Below are positions 1 through 10,893 of a stretch of DNA of 64,000 nt, piece by piece. Source of the DNA: Brenneria rubrifaciens. GTDB lineage: Bacteria > Pseudomonadota > Gammaproteobacteria > Enterobacterales > Enterobacteriaceae. The position numbers and the translations under genes are program-made. Location: positions 124,001 to 188,000 of the forward strand of contig NZ_CP034035.1 of NCBI RefSeq assembly GCF_005484945.1. The letters are read 5' to 3'. Numbering within the stretch: the first letter of the stretch is position 1; every line of letters starts with the position of its first letter. The notes under the pieces were generated by a model, which did not search any database, had not been told where the DNA came from, and worked only from the letters and a program-made list of their open reading frames with translations.

Positions 1-752
1 GCTGATGATGGCGGCTAAAGTTGAGAACCGTGATTTTCCTCTCATGAGCCGGGCACCTGGCCCCATTCCGGCAACGTACCGTTTAAGCTGATAATAGCGT
101 TACAACTATGAGAAGTGGGCTGTACGAAATAGCCTCCCGGCTTTCGCCACGCCATCGATACCGCTTCTCGGCATCCAATCTCTTGTATTAGTGACTTTGG
201 CAGACGACGCATACATTACAGGCTTGGTTTGTACCGTGATAATGACGGGGGGTCTTTGTAAGCGCGTTAAACATAGCTTTTCATTTTTTTCGCTGCTGAC
301 AGGACATTGACCGACGTTCTCATCACCCAGGAAGGCGTTGCGAAATCTGGTTAGAATGCACAAACTGACCCGCGGATCATTTCTCCTGTCCGGGAGACGC
401 GCGCTTTTTTCGCCAGGGGAGTCAGAAGAGCAAGGGCTGGATGGTTGGTCATGCTGCGGACTTGATGGCGGGGCTTTTGTTTCTGATGAGCGGCGCTACT
501 TTCACCGCCTTGTGCGGCTTGGCTCCAATCTTGATAAGCTGTCGGGGGGGAAGGAGGCGTGTTGAGAACTTGGTGATTGATACCTTCCGTAAAAGTTAAT
601 GGAATATGCGCAATCAATTTACCCCAAGAAAGCCTGGTGTCATTGTAGGCACCGCGACGGAGTAGTTATTGCTCACCAGGTATGCGCGCCTGCACGCAGG
701 ATGGTGGTCCATTTTTATTTTAATCATTAAATATCAAATAGATAATATAATT
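1..752. other. Region with no recognisable gene upstream of pabA
   Basis: No open frame here looks like a known protein. E. coli carries fic, yhfG and ppiA at this position and none of them is visible. A frame on the + strand stays open from the window edge to a TGA at 89-91 and could be the last 29 codons of a gene cut by the window, but I do not recognise it. The remaining short frames on both strands lack ribosome binding sites and family features. The stretch 715-750 is AT-rich and probably holds the pabA promoter. Confidence 0.5.
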
Positions 753-1328
753 ATGTTGCTAATCATCGATAACTACGACTCCTTTACTTACAACCTGTAT
801 CAGTATTTCTGTGAGCTGGGCGCAGAGGTTCTGGTCAAGCGTAACGATGAGTTGCAATTGGCGGATATTGAACGGCTTGCGCCAGAGAGACTGGTGATTT
901 CCCCCGGCCCTTGTACCCCGGATGATGCCGGTATTTCACTGGCGGCGATCCGCCATTTTGCGGATAAATTGCCTGTTCTGGGGGTCTGTCTTGGTCATCA
1001 GGCGCTGGGACAGGCATTTGGCGCGCGTGTTGTGCGTGCCCGACAGGTCATGCATGGCAAAACCTCTGTCATCACCCATAACAGTACGGGAATTTTTTAC
1101 GGTTTATCCCAGCCGCTGACGGTGACGCGCTACCACTCGTTGGTGCTTGAAGCGGATGCTTTACCTGACTGCTTTGAGGTGACCGCCTGGAGTGAGTGCA
1201 AGGGCGAACGTGATGAAATCATGGGAATCCGGCATCGTTCGCTGCCGTTGGAGGGGGTACAGTTTCACCCTGAAAGCATACTTAGCCAGCAAGGACATCA
1301 GCTTTTGGATAATTTTCTTAAAATCTAG
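753..1328 (+). CDS. pabA: Aminodeoxychorismate synthase glutaminase subunit PabA
   Basis: This is the class I glutamine amidotransferase that feeds ammonia to PabB for 4-amino-4-deoxychorismate synthesis in the folate pathway. The product is 191 aa against 187 in E. coli. The nucleophile Cys79 sits in GVCLGHQ, and the His-Glu pair of the triad is in VQFHPES near the C-terminus. The oxyanion-loop motif ISPGPCTP is at about 49-56. I chose ATG 753 because it gives the family N-terminus [14 protein letters not shown]; an upstream in-frame start would add 28 unrelated residues. It lies just ahead of argD, as in enterobacteria. Confidence 0.96.
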   Translation: MLLIIDNYDSFTYNLYQYFCELGAEVLVKRNDELQLADIERLAPERLVISPGPCTPDDAGISLAAIRHFADKLPVLGVCLGHQALGQAFGARVVRARQVMHGKTSVITHNSTGIFYGLSQPLTVTRYHSLVLEADALPDCFEVTAWSECKGERDEIMGIRHRSLPLEGVQFHPESILSQQGHQLLDNFLKI

Positions 1329-1376
1329 TCGGATAGAAAGTCATTGCTTGGCAAAGGGGATTAAACATTGCCCTTA

Positions 1377-1415
1377 ATTGATTTTTTATGCATATTTACT
1401 GACTATATTTTCATA
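1377..1415 (+). promoter_or_regulatory. Tandem ARG boxes (ArgR operator) of argD
   Basis: Two 14-bp cores, TGATTTTTTATGCA (1379-1392) and TGACTATATTTTCA (1400-1413), each match 12 of 14 positions of the ARG-box core TGAAT-WWWW-ATTCA. Their starts are exactly 21 bp apart, which is the canonical arrangement of two 18-bp boxes with a 3-bp gap. They lie 35-70 bp upstream of argD. ArgR-arginine repression of argD is established in E. coli; its operation here is inferred. Confidence 0.8.
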
Positions 1416-1426
1416 CGGAACGATGA

Positions 1427-2674
<1,248 letters not shown>

Positions 2675-2697
2675 TGCGCTATTGCCATGAAACAGTT

Positions 2698-2730
2698 AAA
2701 AAAGCGTGAGGTTGGCTTCACGCTTTTTTT
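2698..2730. terminator. Bidirectional intrinsic terminator, argD/crp
   Basis: A GC-rich stem (GCGTGA / TCACGC) is flanked by an A-run on the left and a T-run on the right. It therefore reads as an intrinsic terminator on both strands, between convergent argD and crp. Confidence 0.9.
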
Positions 2731-2747
2731 GTAGGGTAAGGTAAGAC

Positions 2748-3380
2748 TTAACGAGTGCCGTAAACGACGATCGTTTTGCCATGTGCGGAGATCAGGTTCT
2801 GGTCTTCTAGCATTTTAAGAATGCGGCCCACGGTTTCACGTGAACAGCCAACAATTTGTCCGATTTCCTGGCGGGTAATTTTTATTTGCATGCCATCCGG
2901 GTGGGTCATGGCATCAGGTTGTTTCGCCAGATTTAGCAGCGTTTGAGCAATACGGCCTGTGACATCAAGAAAAGCCAGGTTGCCGACTTTTTCCGAGGTT
3001 ACCTGTAGACGGCTTGCCATTTGCGCGGACAGACGCATGAGAATATCTGGATTGACCTGTATTAGTTGCCGGAATTTCTTGTAAGAAATTTCAGCGACTT
3101 CACAAGCCGTTTTTGCCCGTACCCAGGCGCTGCGCTCCTGTCCTTCCTCAAACAGGCCAAGCTCGCCGATAAAATCTCCCTGATTGAGATAAGAGAGAAT
3201 CATTTCTTTGCCTTCTTCATCTTTGATTAGCACTGCGACAGAGCCTTTCACGATGTAGTAAAGCGTTTCTGCTTTTTCACCCTGGTGAATAAGCGTGCTC
3301 TTCGATGGATACTTATGGATATGGCAATGAGAAAGGAACCATTCGAGAGTGGGGTCTGTTTGCGGTTTGCCGAGAACCAT
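2748..3380 (-). CDS. crp: cAMP receptor protein CRP
   Basis: This is the global cAMP-dependent transcription regulator. Its 210 aa is the same length as E. coli CRP, and I recall only one or two substitutions (for example Ser for Arg in QMASRLQV). The N-terminal cAMP-binding domain shows [14 protein letters not shown] and the central dimer helix runs about 110-135. The C-terminal helix-turn-helix is [20 protein letters not shown]. It is divergent from yhfA across a 322-bp spacer and convergent with argD. Confidence 0.98.
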   Translation of the reverse strand: MVLGKPQTDPTLEWFLSHCHIHKYPSKSTLIHQGEKAETLYYIVKGSVAVLIKDEEGKEMILSYLNQGDFIGELGLFEEGQERSAWVRAKTACEVAEISYKKFRQLIQVNPDILMRLSAQMASRLQVTSEKVGNLAFLDVTGRIAQTLLNLAKQPDAMTHPDGMQIKITRQEIGQIVGCSRETVGRILKMLEDQNLISAHGKTIVVYGTR

Positions 3381-3702
3381 TCGCTATTATCCTCTGTTGT
3401 AATTCACTGCGCAAATCACAGGGCTCAGAGTTCCCTGTACGGCGTGTTAACTGCGACTGCTAAAAAATCAAATTTCGTGTGGGCAGAATGACGTCAGGGA
3501 ATATACTGGAATTTACTATCTGGCGACGCCATCACCTTCCTTGTATCTGTGTTTGCCCGGAACAGGCAGATGCTACTTTTGTTTTTAACACAGCTTGAGG
3601 GAAGTGTCTTGTATTGTCTCGCTTCAGCATGAGAAAGCGCCGGGTATGGCGTTTTTTGTATAGTAACAATATAAATTTTCAAAAATTTTTTAGGGAGACG
3701 CT
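3381..3702. promoter_or_regulatory. Divergent crp-yhfA intergenic region
   Basis: This 322-bp non-coding spacer must hold the promoters of crp (leftward) and yhfA (rightward). E. coli crp has a long leader and CRP autoregulatory sites here; I could not find a convincing CRP palindrome by eye. A terminator-like hairpin with a T-run lies at 3634-3657, about 45 bp before yhfA. Confidence 0.55.
3634..3657 (+). terminator. Terminator-like hairpin upstream of yhfA
   Basis: AAAGCGCC, a six-base loop, then GGCG followed by six T. The stem is short but the U-tract is good. It sits 46 bp before the yhfA ATG, so it could be a leader attenuator or the 3' end of an unannotated small transcript from the crp upstream region. 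Neither is proven by sequence. Confidence 0.45.
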
Positions 3703-4110
3703 ATGCATGCACGGGTGAAATGGATTGAAGGCTTAACGTTTCTTGGCGAGTCCGCCTCAGGACATCAGGTTATGATGGACGGCAATGCGGGTGACAAGGC
3801 GCCAAGCCCTATGGAAATGCTGCTGATATCGGTTGGCGGTTGCAGCGCGATCGATGTTGTGTCGATTTTGCAAAAAGGACGTCACGATGTCGCCGATTGT
3901 GAAGTGAAATTGACTTCGGAACGGAGAGTGCAAGCGCCTCGTCTGTTTACTCATATCAATTTGCATTTCATCGTGACGGGGAAAGGGCTGACCGATCAGG
4001 CGGTAGAGCGCGCGGTGGTATTGTCTGCTGAAAAGTATTGCTCTGTGGCGCTGATGTTGGGGGAAGTTGTTCAGGTTACGCACAGTCATGAAGTCCGGGA
4101 TTCAGCCTAA
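3703..4110 (+). CDS. yhfA: OsmC family protein YhfA
   Basis: An OsmC/Ohr-fold protein of 135 aa, as in the enterobacterial YhfA family. The N-terminal part is a beta-rich sheet with GDKAPSPMEMLLISVGGCSAIDVV, which carries the first family cysteine (Cys46). The second conserved cysteine is in AEKYCSVALML near the C-terminus. Osmotically inducible relatives reduce organic peroxides with this cysteine pair, but the substrate of YhfA is unknown. It is divergent from crp and convergent with prkB, a conserved neighbourhood. Confidence 0.9.
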   Translation: MHARVKWIEGLTFLGESASGHQVMMDGNAGDKAPSPMEMLLISVGGCSAIDVVSILQKGRHDVADCEVKLTSERRVQAPRLFTHINLHFIVTGKGLTDQAVERAVVLSAEKYCSVALMLGEVVQVTHSHEVRDSA

Positions 4111-4117
4111 CCGCGCC

Positions 4118-4172
4118 TTCCTGACATCGTCGCCATCACAGCGACACGACGCGCCTGATAGGGCGTGATGCT
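4118..4172. other. Hairpin between convergent yhfA and prkB
   Basis: Nested complementary segments (TCACAGC / GCTGTGA outside, CGCGCC / GGGCG inside) form a long imperfect stem in the 68-bp gap between convergent genes. There is no T-run, so if it ends transcription it is not a classical intrinsic terminator. Confidence 0.45.
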
Positions 4173-4178
4173 GTGATG

Positions 4179-5048
4179 CTATTCGATCTTTTTCCCTTCC
4201 AGCAGGCGTTGTACCAGCGGCGTCATAATCAGCTCCATCGCCAAACCCATTTTTCCACCGGGAACAACCAGCGTGTTGATATGAGAAATAAACGAGCCTT
4301 GCAACATGGCGAGCAGATAAGGGTAATCAATATTGTCCAGCCCCTGAAAATGTATCACCACGAAGCTCTCATCCAGTGAAGGAATGGATTTCGCTGCGAA
4401 CGGGTTGGACGTATCCACGGTGGGGACGCGCTGGAAATTTAAGTGGGTGCGTGAAAATTGTGGCGTGATGTAAGTGATGTAGTCCTCCATCGAGCGAACG
4501 ACTGAATCCATCACGGCTTCGCGTGAATGCCCGCGTTCATTGACATCACGAATCAATTTTTGAATCCACTCCAGATTGACGATAGGCACCACGCCGACCA
4601 GCAGATCGACGTGTTGAGCCACATTGTGTTGCTCGGTAACCACGCCGCCATGCAGACCTTCGTAAAACAGCACATCCGTGGGTGACGGCATGGGTTCCCA
4701 GGGGGTGAATGTACCGGGAACCTGATTGTAGGGAATCGCTTCATCATAGGTGTGAAGGTATTTGCGGGTTTTCCCTCGCCCATGCTGCCCATATTCAATG
4801 AACGACTGTTCCAGCAGGCTGAAATCATTGGCTTCGGGCCCAAAGTAGCTGATGTGCCGGCCAAGATCGCGCGCCTTGCGAATGGCCATATCCATTTCCG
4901 GGCGGGTGTAACGATGGAAGCTATCCCCTTCGAGCTGGGCAGCCCGCATTTTCAACTGCTGAAAAATTTTATGGAACGCCTGGCTGGTGGTGGTGGTTCC
5001 CGCGCCGCTGGAGCCGGTAACGGCTATAATTGGATGCTTATATGACAT
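4179..5048 (-). CDS. prkB: Phosphoribulokinase-like protein PrkB
   Basis: A P-loop kinase of the phosphoribulokinase/uridine kinase superfamily, 289 aa, identical in length to E. coli PrkB. The Walker A motif GSSGAGTTTTS is at about 12-22. DSFHRYTRPEMD follows, and the C-terminal PGGKMGLAMELIM is family-typical. The substrate in enterobacteria, which lack a Calvin cycle, is not established. It belongs with yheU and yheS on the same strand. Confidence 0.93.
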   Translation of the reverse strand: MSYKHPIIAVTGSSGAGTTTTSQAFHKIFQQLKMRAAQLEGDSFHRYTRPEMDMAIRKARDLGRHISYFGPEANDFSLLEQSFIEYGQHGRGKTRKYLHTYDEAIPYNQVPGTFTPWEPMPSPTDVLFYEGLHGGVVTEQHNVAQHVDLLVGVVPIVNLEWIQKLIRDVNERGHSREAVMDSVVRSMEDYITYITPQFSRTHLNFQRVPTVDTSNPFAAKSIPSLDESFVVIHFQGLDNIDYPYLLAMLQGSFISHINTLVVPGGKMGLAMELIMTPLVQRLLEGKKIE

Positions 5049-5154
5049 GTGAGGCTTTACTCCGTGATGGCGGCGCGACTTAGCATCGCCGTCGGTAATC
5101 GGGCGCCATCAAAAAAGGGAATAGATATGCACTGCTTTTAGCATATTTAGTCGT

Positions 5155-5391
5155 TCAATACGAGTGATGCTCACCGGCATTAAATTGGTCCCGGGGCATA
5201 ATGTTGATGGTTTCATGTAATTCAGACCACACCAGTACGATTTCACCGGACGTCAGTTGCCGACGAATGTCAGCGACTTTTTGCGCTAATGTGCGTTCTT
5301 CCTCACCGTAATCGGTTCCCTCCCGCAGCACGAAAGATTCGATGAGATTGTTCAGCGTTTCAGGATCGAGTTGTTGCCAGGGAATAATCAC
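5155..5391 (-). CDS. yheU: UPF0270 family protein YheU
   Basis: A small conserved protein of unknown function, 78 aa here. The core [18 protein letters not shown] and the C-terminal [16 protein letters not shown] are diagnostic. I chose GTG 5391, which gives M-I-I-P-W to match the E. coli start MLIPWQ and has a GGA 7-9 bp upstream. An in-frame TTG 12 bp further upstream would lengthen it by four residues. In E. coli it sits between yheT and prkB; here yheT is absent. Confidence 0.88.
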   Translation of the reverse strand: MIIPWQQLDPETLNNLIESFVLREGTDYGEEERTLAQKVADIRRQLTSGEIVLVWSELHETINIMPRDQFNAGEHHSY

Positions 5392-5662
5392 GATTTTTTC
5401 CAAAATAGGGTACTGATAAAAGCGGGCGAAAAATGCGATACATCATGTCATGAAATCTTGTTATCCGATCTTGTGCGATCAATAGCATACTGCTAGCTTC
5501 GATACTGCCAGTTAATCACTCTTTTTTGATTTGTCAAAACCCTCATGCGTTGAGCCTGGGATGTGCGGAAAAGGGTGATTTGCTAAAATCGAGGCTGAAA
5601 AAGCACATGGCAATAGACGGTATCGACTCAACGCAGTCGGGCGAGGCGAGAGGCGCCACTTC

Positions 5663-6265
5663 ATGGAACTGAGTTTATTTCTCTCAATGTTAGGTTTTCT
5701 CTGGGTTGCGGCCATTACGCCCGGACCAAATAACATGTTGCTGACCACGTCCGGCGCAAACTTTGGTTTTATGCGTTCTTTGTGGCTGATGGGCGGTATC
5801 ATGCTGGGTATGCAAAGTATCTTGCTGCTGGTGGCGTTTGGCGTGGGCAGCCTGATTCTGCTCTATCCCTCGCTGCATTTTATCTTCAAAGTTTTCGGCA
5901 GTGCTTACCTGTTCTGGCTGGCGTGGAAAATTGCCACTGCCGCTTATGAGACGCTGGAAACTAATGCCGCGCCGTCCAGACCGATCCGGTTTTATCAGGG
6001 ATGGCTACTGCAATTCTTGAATCCAAAAGCGTGGTTGATGGCTTTGGGGGCGGTTGCCAGCTTCAGTCTGGCAGGGGACGGCTATTCCCATTCGGTGGCG
6101 GCGATAAGCGTGGGAATCGTGCTGGTGAATCTGGCGTCGGGGGTGATTTGGCTGGGATTCGGTACGATGATAGGCCGCCTGCTGCGCAGTAAAAAAGCAT
6201 GGGTTATCTTCAATGTTTCGATGGGCGTGCTGACCGCAGCGTGTGTGCTGCTGATTTGGCATTGA
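5663..6265 (+). CDS. LysE/RhtB family amino-acid exporter
   Basis: A 200-aa integral membrane protein with about six hydrophobic segments. It has the family signature FLWVAAITPGPNNMLL at about 12-27, and the half-way motif FLNPKAWLMALGA at about 118-130. The family exports amino acids or derivatives such as cysteine/O-acetylserine (EamB), threonine/homoserine (Rht) or lysine. The order of motifs is nearest to EamB-like members, but the substrate cannot be read from sequence. It points against yheS, yheU and prkB and occupies the yheT position, which suggests insertion or replacement. Confidence 0.88.
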   Translation: MELSLFLSMLGFLWVAAITPGPNNMLLTTSGANFGFMRSLWLMGGIMLGMQSILLLVAFGVGSLILLYPSLHFIFKVFGSAYLFWLAWKIATAAYETLETNAAPSRPIRFYQGWLLQFLNPKAWLMALGAVASFSLAGDGYSHSVAAISVGIVLVNLASGVIWLGFGTMIGRLLRSKKAWVIFNVSMGVLTAACVLLIWH

Positions 6266-6286
6266 TGAAATAGCTTGCCGCTTGCT

Positions 6287-6475
6287 ATTCAGTTATCGCA
6301 CTGCCGCCAGGCGAAGGCTGGGGAAGAACTGAAATAGCACGCAACCCCCAGAATGACGCAGGCGGCGAAGAGAACATCATAGGAAAGATGTTCGCCGAAT
6401 GGTTGTATCGGTATATGCCAAGATGATGCGGAAGCATACAAGAGACTGGATCGCTGGGCTGAATGCCATTCAATC
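6287..6475 (-). pseudogene. Possible C-terminal remnant of a DMT/EamA-type transporter
   Basis: On the minus strand a frame open into the 3' end of yheS runs to a stop at 6289-6291. It includes FGEHLSYDVLFAACVILGVA and ends SPAFAWRQCDN. The GEHLS-hydrophobic-helix-end pattern resembles the last transmembrane helix of drug/metabolite transporters. There is no start codon or upstream part, so if this is real it is a decayed 3' fragment. It fills the gap between the LysE exporter and yheS. A chance frame is a fair alternative. Confidence 0.3.
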
Positions 6476-8377
6476 GCCTTGCATCATCCGCTCCAGTTGT
6501 TCCTGCGCGTCCAGCCAGGCCGATTCCGTTTCTTCCAGCGCGATTTTGACTTTTGTTTGTTGTTGCAGACAGTCGGTGAGTTCGGCTTTACGGCTGATGT
6601 CATAGAGATCGCTCTCCGCCAGCCGGGTTTCGAGCGAGGCCAGCGCGTCGCCCAGCTTTTCCATCTGCTGCTCAAGTTTGGTGATCTGCTTACGCAGCGG
6701 CTGCGTTTGCGTTCTCAGCTCTGCTTCCCGCCGCTTTTGTTCTTTTCTGGCCTGGGCGCTGTTGGCGGTGTTCTCTTTTGACGTCTCATCCGACGCATTA
6801 TCCTGACGTTGCAGGCCGACCAGCCATTGCTGATAATCTTCCAGATCGCCATCGAAATGCTCGACCTGGCGATCGTGCACCAGATAAAGATCGTCGGTGG
6901 TGGAGCGGAGCAAGTGTCGATCGTGCGATACCACCACCAGCGCGCCTTCAAAATCGATCAGCGCTTCGGTCAGCGCCTGTCGCATATCCAGATCGAGGTG
7001 GTTGGTGGGTTCATCCAGCAGCAGCAGATTCGGGCGCTGCCAGACGATCAGGGCCAGAACCAGACGGGCTTTTTCGCCCCCGGAGAAACATTCGGTGACT
7101 TCGGTGACTTTATCCCCCTGAAACCCGAAACCACCGAGGTAATCACGCAACTGTTGTTCCGTTTCCCGTTCGGCCAGACGGACAAGATGCTGTAGCGGCG
7201 ATTCATCCGCCCGCAGAAACTCCAACTGATGCTGGGCGAAATACCCCAGCCTGACCCCTTTGGCCAGGCCGATTTCGCCTTGTATGGGCGCGATCGTGCC
7301 CGCCAACAGCTTAATCAGCGTGGATTTACCCGCGCCATTATGCCCCAGCAAGCCTATACGTGAGCCGGGCACCAAATTGAGCTTAATCGACGCCAGAATC
7401 AGCTTGTCACCATAGCCTGCGCTGACTTTTTCCATTCGCAGCAGCGGGTTGGGCAAAGATTCCGGTGGGCGGAAACTGAAACGAAAAGGATTATCCACGT
7501 GCGCCGGGGCAATCATTTCCATCCGTTCCAGCATTTTTATCCGGCTTTGCGCCTGTTTAGCCTTGCTCGCTTTAGCGCGGAAACGGTCAATATAATGTTG
7601 CAAATGCGCGACTCTTTCCTGCTGGTGCTCATACAGCGATTGCTGCTGCGCCAGCCGGGTAGCCCGTTGACGTTCAAAAGAGGAGTAGTTGCCCGTGTAT
7701 TCGTTCAGCACCTGCTGCTCGATATGTAGGATCTTATTGACGACGGGATCGAGGAAATCGCGGTCGTGAGAAATCAGCACCAACGTGCCCGGATAGCTTT
7801 TCAGCCATTTCTCCAGCCAGATGACCGCGTCCAGATCGAGGTGGTTGGTCGGTTCATCCAGCAGCAGCAAATCTGAACGGCAAATCAACGCCTGAGCCAG
7901 ATTAAGACGCATGCGCCAGCCGCCGGAAAACGCGCTGACGGGCTGCTGTAGCTGATCCTGGGAGAAGCCTAGACCGTGCAGCAAACTTGAGGCTCTGGCC
8001 TGAATAGTCCAAGCTTGAATAGCATCCAGCTTGCCGTGCAACGTCGCAATGGCATGCCCGTCGTTCTCTTCGTTGGCGGTGTGCAGTTCGGCTTCCAAAT
8101 GACGGTATTCGCGATCGCCATCAATGACGTAATTAAGCGCCGGTACATCCAGCGCGGGGGTTTCCTGATTTACCCACGCCAGCGCCCAGTTCTGAGGGAA
8201 GGTGACGCTGCCGTTGTCGGCGCTGATTTCACCTTTAAGTAACGATAACAACGTAGACTTGCCACAGCCGTTCTTACCGACCAACCCGACTTTCTGACCT
8301 GGATTAACCGTGGCTGTCGCGTTATCCAGTAAAACGCGCACGCCACGTCGAATTTGCAGCGAAGAGAAAACAATCAT
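6470..8377 (-). CDS. yheS: ABC-F ATPase YheS
   Basis: A duplicated ATPase of the ABC-F (translation factor) family, 635 aa. The first cassette has Walker A GKNGCGKST at about 34 and signature FSGGWRMRL at about 150. The second has GHNGAGKST at about 344 and signature FSGGEKARL near 434. Both carry LLLDEPTNHLDLD. A charged linker separates them and a coiled coil fills about 540-635. There are no membrane segments, as expected. E. coli YheS acts on ribosomes stalled by nascent chains. It is divergent from kefG. Confidence 0.95.
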   Translation of the reverse strand: MIVFSSLQIRRGVRVLLDNATATVNPGQKVGLVGKNGCGKSTLLSLLKGEISADNGSVTFPQNWALAWVNQETPALDVPALNYVIDGDREYRHLEAELHTANEENDGHAIATLHGKLDAIQAWTIQARASSLLHGLGFSQDQLQQPVSAFSGGWRMRLNLAQALICRSDLLLLDEPTNHLDLDAVIWLEKWLKSYPGTLVLISHDRDFLDPVVNKILHIEQQVLNEYTGNYSSFERQRATRLAQQQSLYEHQQERVAHLQHYIDRFRAKASKAKQAQSRIKMLERMEMIAPAHVDNPFRFSFRPPESLPNPLLRMEKVSAGYGDKLILASIKLNLVPGSRIGLLGHNGAGKSTLIKLLAGTIAPIQGEIGLAKGVRLGYFAQHQLEFLRADESPLQHLVRLAERETEQQLRDYLGGFGFQGDKVTEVTECFSGGEKARLVLALIVWQRPNLLLLDEPTNHLDLDMRQALTEALIDFEGALVVVSHDRHLLRSTTDDLYLVHDRQVEHFDGDLEDYQQWLVGLQRQDNASDETSKENTANSAQARKEQKRREAELRTQTQPLRKQITKLEQQMEKLGDALASLETRLAESDLYDISRKAELTDCLQQQTKVKIALEETESAWLDAQEQLERMMQGD

Positions 8378-8507
8378 AAAGCGCCGTATGTTCAGAGTAT
8401 GTTAAATTATTGACCTAATAACAGCACCCGTTGTGTCTGTTTTTTTAGTCGTTGCGCTGCATGGTAACGGAAAACGTCTACCGTGACGACGCTTTGGAGG
8501 GGAATAG

Positions 8508-9062
8508 ATGTTGCAGCCACCGAGGATTTTGCTGCTGTATGCCCATCCGGAATCACAGGACTCGGTAGCGAACCGGGTTTTACTGCAACCGGCACAGCAG
8601 TTGGATAATGTCACCGTGCACGATCTTTACGCGCACTATCCTGATTTTTTTATTGATATTCATCATGAACAACAATTGCTGCGTGAACACGAGGTGGTTG
8701 TTTTTCAACATCCGCTTTATACCTACAGTTGTCCGGCCTTGTTGAAAGAATGGCTTGATCGGGTTTTGTCGCGCGGTTTCGCCAGCGGCATTGGCGGCAA
8801 TGCGCTGGCGGGCAAATACTGGCGTTCGGTGATTACCACGGGAGAGCCTGAATATGTCTATCAGGCGGGGGGTGAGCGCCGTTTCTCCATCGTGGATCTG
8901 CTGCGTCCATTTGAGCTGACAGCGTCGATGTGCCGTATGCACTGGATGCAACCGATGATTGTTTACTGGGCGCGCCGTCTGCAACCTGATGTTTTGACAG
9001 GTTATGCCCAGGCTTACGGCGAATGGCTGGCAAGCCCTCTCGATAAAAAGGAGCGCAGATGA
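8508..9062 (+). CDS. kefG: KefB ancillary quinone oxidoreductase KefG
   Basis: A flavodoxin-fold NAD(P)H:quinone oxidoreductase-like protein, 184 aa, needed for full activity of the glutathione-gated K+ efflux channel Kef[17 protein letters not shown] at about 8-23 is the FMN-binding loop; [19 protein letters not shown] and [14 protein letters not shown] are family blocks. ATG 8508 is preceded by the strong site GGAGGGG. The last codons overlap the kefB start (ATGA), so the pair is translationally coupled. Confidence 0.95.
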   Translation: MLQPPRILLLYAHPESQDSVANRVLLQPAQQLDNVTVHDLYAHYPDFFIDIHHEQQLLREHEVVVFQHPLYTYSCPALLKEWLDRVLSRGFASGIGGNALAGKYWRSVITTGEPEYVYQAGGERRFSIVDLLRPFELTASMCRMHWMQPMIVYWARRLQPDVLTGYAQAYGEWLASPLDKKERR

Positions 9063-10870
9063 TGGAGAGCTCTGCGCTACTGGCCGCCGGCGTGATGTTT
9101 TTATTTGTGGCGGTGGTCGCTGTACCAATTGCCGCACGATTGGGGATCGGCGCGGTATTGGGCTATTTGATCGCCGGAATAGCCATTGGCCCCTGGGGGT
9201 TGGGATTTATCCGCGATGTTGAGGCGATCCTGCATTTCTCCGAGCTTGGCGTGGTCTTTCTAATGTTTATCATTGGACTGGAGCTGAATCCGAAAAAATT
9301 GTGGACGCTGCGGCGTTCCATTTTCGGCGTGGGGGCCGCACAGGTCGGGCTGAGTACAGTGATACTGGGGGGCGCGCTCTACCTGACGGATTTCGCCTGG
9401 CAGTCGGCTTTGATCGGCGGCATCGGCCTTGCCATGTCATCCACGGCGATGGCGCTGCAACTGATGCGAGAAAAAGGCATGAACCGCAGCGAATCAGGCC
9501 AGCTTGGTTTTTCAGTACTGCTGTTTCAGGATTTGGCGGTGATTCCCGCACTGGCGCTAATTCCGATTTTGGCCGGGGTTCAGGGCGAGGTGGATGACTG
9601 GAATCAGGTGGTGCTGAAAGTCGCGGCTTTTGTGGGGATGTTGATTGGCGGCCGCTATCTGGTGCGTCCGCTATTCCGCTTCATTGCGGCATCCGGTGTG
9701 CGTGAGGTTTTTACCGCCGCTGCGCTGTTGCTGGTGCTGGGCTCAGCGCTCTTTATGGAAGCGCTGGGTTTTTCTATGGCGCTCGGCACCTTTATTGCCG
9801 GCGTATTGTTGGCGGAAAGCGAGTACCGCCATGAACTGGAAATCGCGATTGAGCCGTTCAAGGGACTGCTGCTGGGACTGTTCTTTATTTCCGTTGGGAT
9901 GGCATTGAATCTGGGTATTCTCTATATCCACATTATCAAGGTACTGGTGGCGGTATTGGTGCTGGTCGCGGTTAAAGGCATGGTGCTGTATAGCTTGGCG
10001 CGGTATAACCGGATGCGTCGATCGGAGCGCTTACAGTTTGCGGGGGTTTTGAGCCAGGGCGGAGAGTTTGCATTTGTCCTGTTTTCGGCCGCCTCGACCT
10101 ATAACGTCTTGAAAGGCGAACAACTGCCGTTGCTATTGGTAACGGTGACGATATCCATGATGACGACACCGCTGTTAATGCAGGCGATCGACCGTATTCT
10201 GACTCGGCGTTACAATCAACAGGACGTTTCCGACGAGCAGCCCTATGTTGCCGACGATGATCCGCAGGTCATTATTGTAGGATTCGGCCGCTTCGGACAG
10301 GTCATCGGCCGCTTGTTAATGGCGAACAAAATGCGGATTACGGTATTAGAGCGCGACATAAGCGCCGTTAGTCTGATGAGAAGCTATGGTTATAAAGTAT
10401 ACTATGGTGATGCGACTGAACTGGAGCTATTGCGTGCGGCGGGTGCGGCCAAGGCGCAGTCGATCGTCATTACCTGCAACGCGCCGGAAGATACGATGGC
10501 GGTTGTACATTTGTGCCAGCAACATTTTCCGCACCTGGAAATTCTAGCGCGGGCGCGCGGGCGTGTTGAGGCGCATGAGCTTTTGCAATCCGGCGTAAAA
10601 CACTTTTCGCGTGAAACGTTTTCCAGTGCGCTGGAACTGGGGCGCAAGGCGCTGATGTCGCTGGGAATGCATCCTCATCAGGCATTTCGTGCTCAGCAGC
10701 ATTTCCGGCGTCTGGATATGCGTATGCTGCGTGAACTGATGCCGCAACTGCATGGGGATGTTGCCCAAATATCCCGCGTCAAAGAGGCCCGCCGCGAGCT
10801 GGAGGATATTTTCCAGCGGGAAATGCAGCGTGAACGGCGTCGGCCTGAAGATTGGGATGAAGCGGAGTAA
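9059..10870 (+). CDS. kefB: Glutathione-regulated K+/H+ antiporter KefB
   Basis: A 603-aa CPA2-family transporter (E. coli 601) that releases K+ and acidifies the cytoplasm during electrophile stress. Residues 1-375 form about a dozen membrane helices, with [15 protein letters not shown] near the start and [14 protein letters not shown] in the exchanger core. After a hydrophilic linker, a KTN/RCK domain begins at about 399 with [14 protein letters not shown], the NAD(H)/glutathione-binding Rossmann fold. It is coupled to kefG, and yheV follows after 23 bp. Confidence 0.96.
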   Translation: MMESSALLAAGVMFLFVAVVAVPIAARLGIGAVLGYLIAGIAIGPWGLGFIRDVEAILHFSELGVVFLMFIIGLELNPKKLWTLRRSIFGVGAAQVGLSTVILGGALYLTDFAWQSALIGGIGLAMSSTAMALQLMREKGMNRSESGQLGFSVLLFQDLAVIPALALIPILAGVQGEVDDWNQVVLKVAAFVGMLIGGRYLVRPLFRFIAASGVREVFTAAALLLVLGSALFMEALGFSMALGTFIAGVLLAESEYRHELEIAIEPFKGLLLGLFFISVGMALNLGILYIHIIKVLVAVLVLVAVKGMVLYSLARYNRMRRSERLQFAGVLSQGGEFAFVLFSAASTYNVLKGEQLPLLLVTVTISMMTTPLLMQAIDRILTRRYNQQDVSDEQPYVADDDPQVIIVGFGRFGQVIGRLLMANKMRITVLERDISAVSLMRSYGYKVYYGDATELELLRAAGAAKAQSIVITCNAPEDTMAVVHLCQQHFPHLEILARARGRVEAHELLQSGVKHFSRETFSSALELGRKALMSLGMHPHQAFRAQQHFRRLDMRMLRELMPQLHGDVAQISRVKEARRELEDIFQREMQRERRRPEDWDEAE

Positions 10871-10893
10871 GCGGGAATAATAGGCCATGAATA

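Noticed and set aside
351..617. 88-codon minus-strand frame (and overlapping + frames) in the first 650 bp
   Set aside because: No ribosome site, low-complexity composition and no resemblance to any protein I know; the region looks non-coding.
3381..3500. Possible CRP site in the crp leader (TGTGA-like words)
   Set aside because: No TGTGA-N6-TCACA pair with correct spacing was found by eye.
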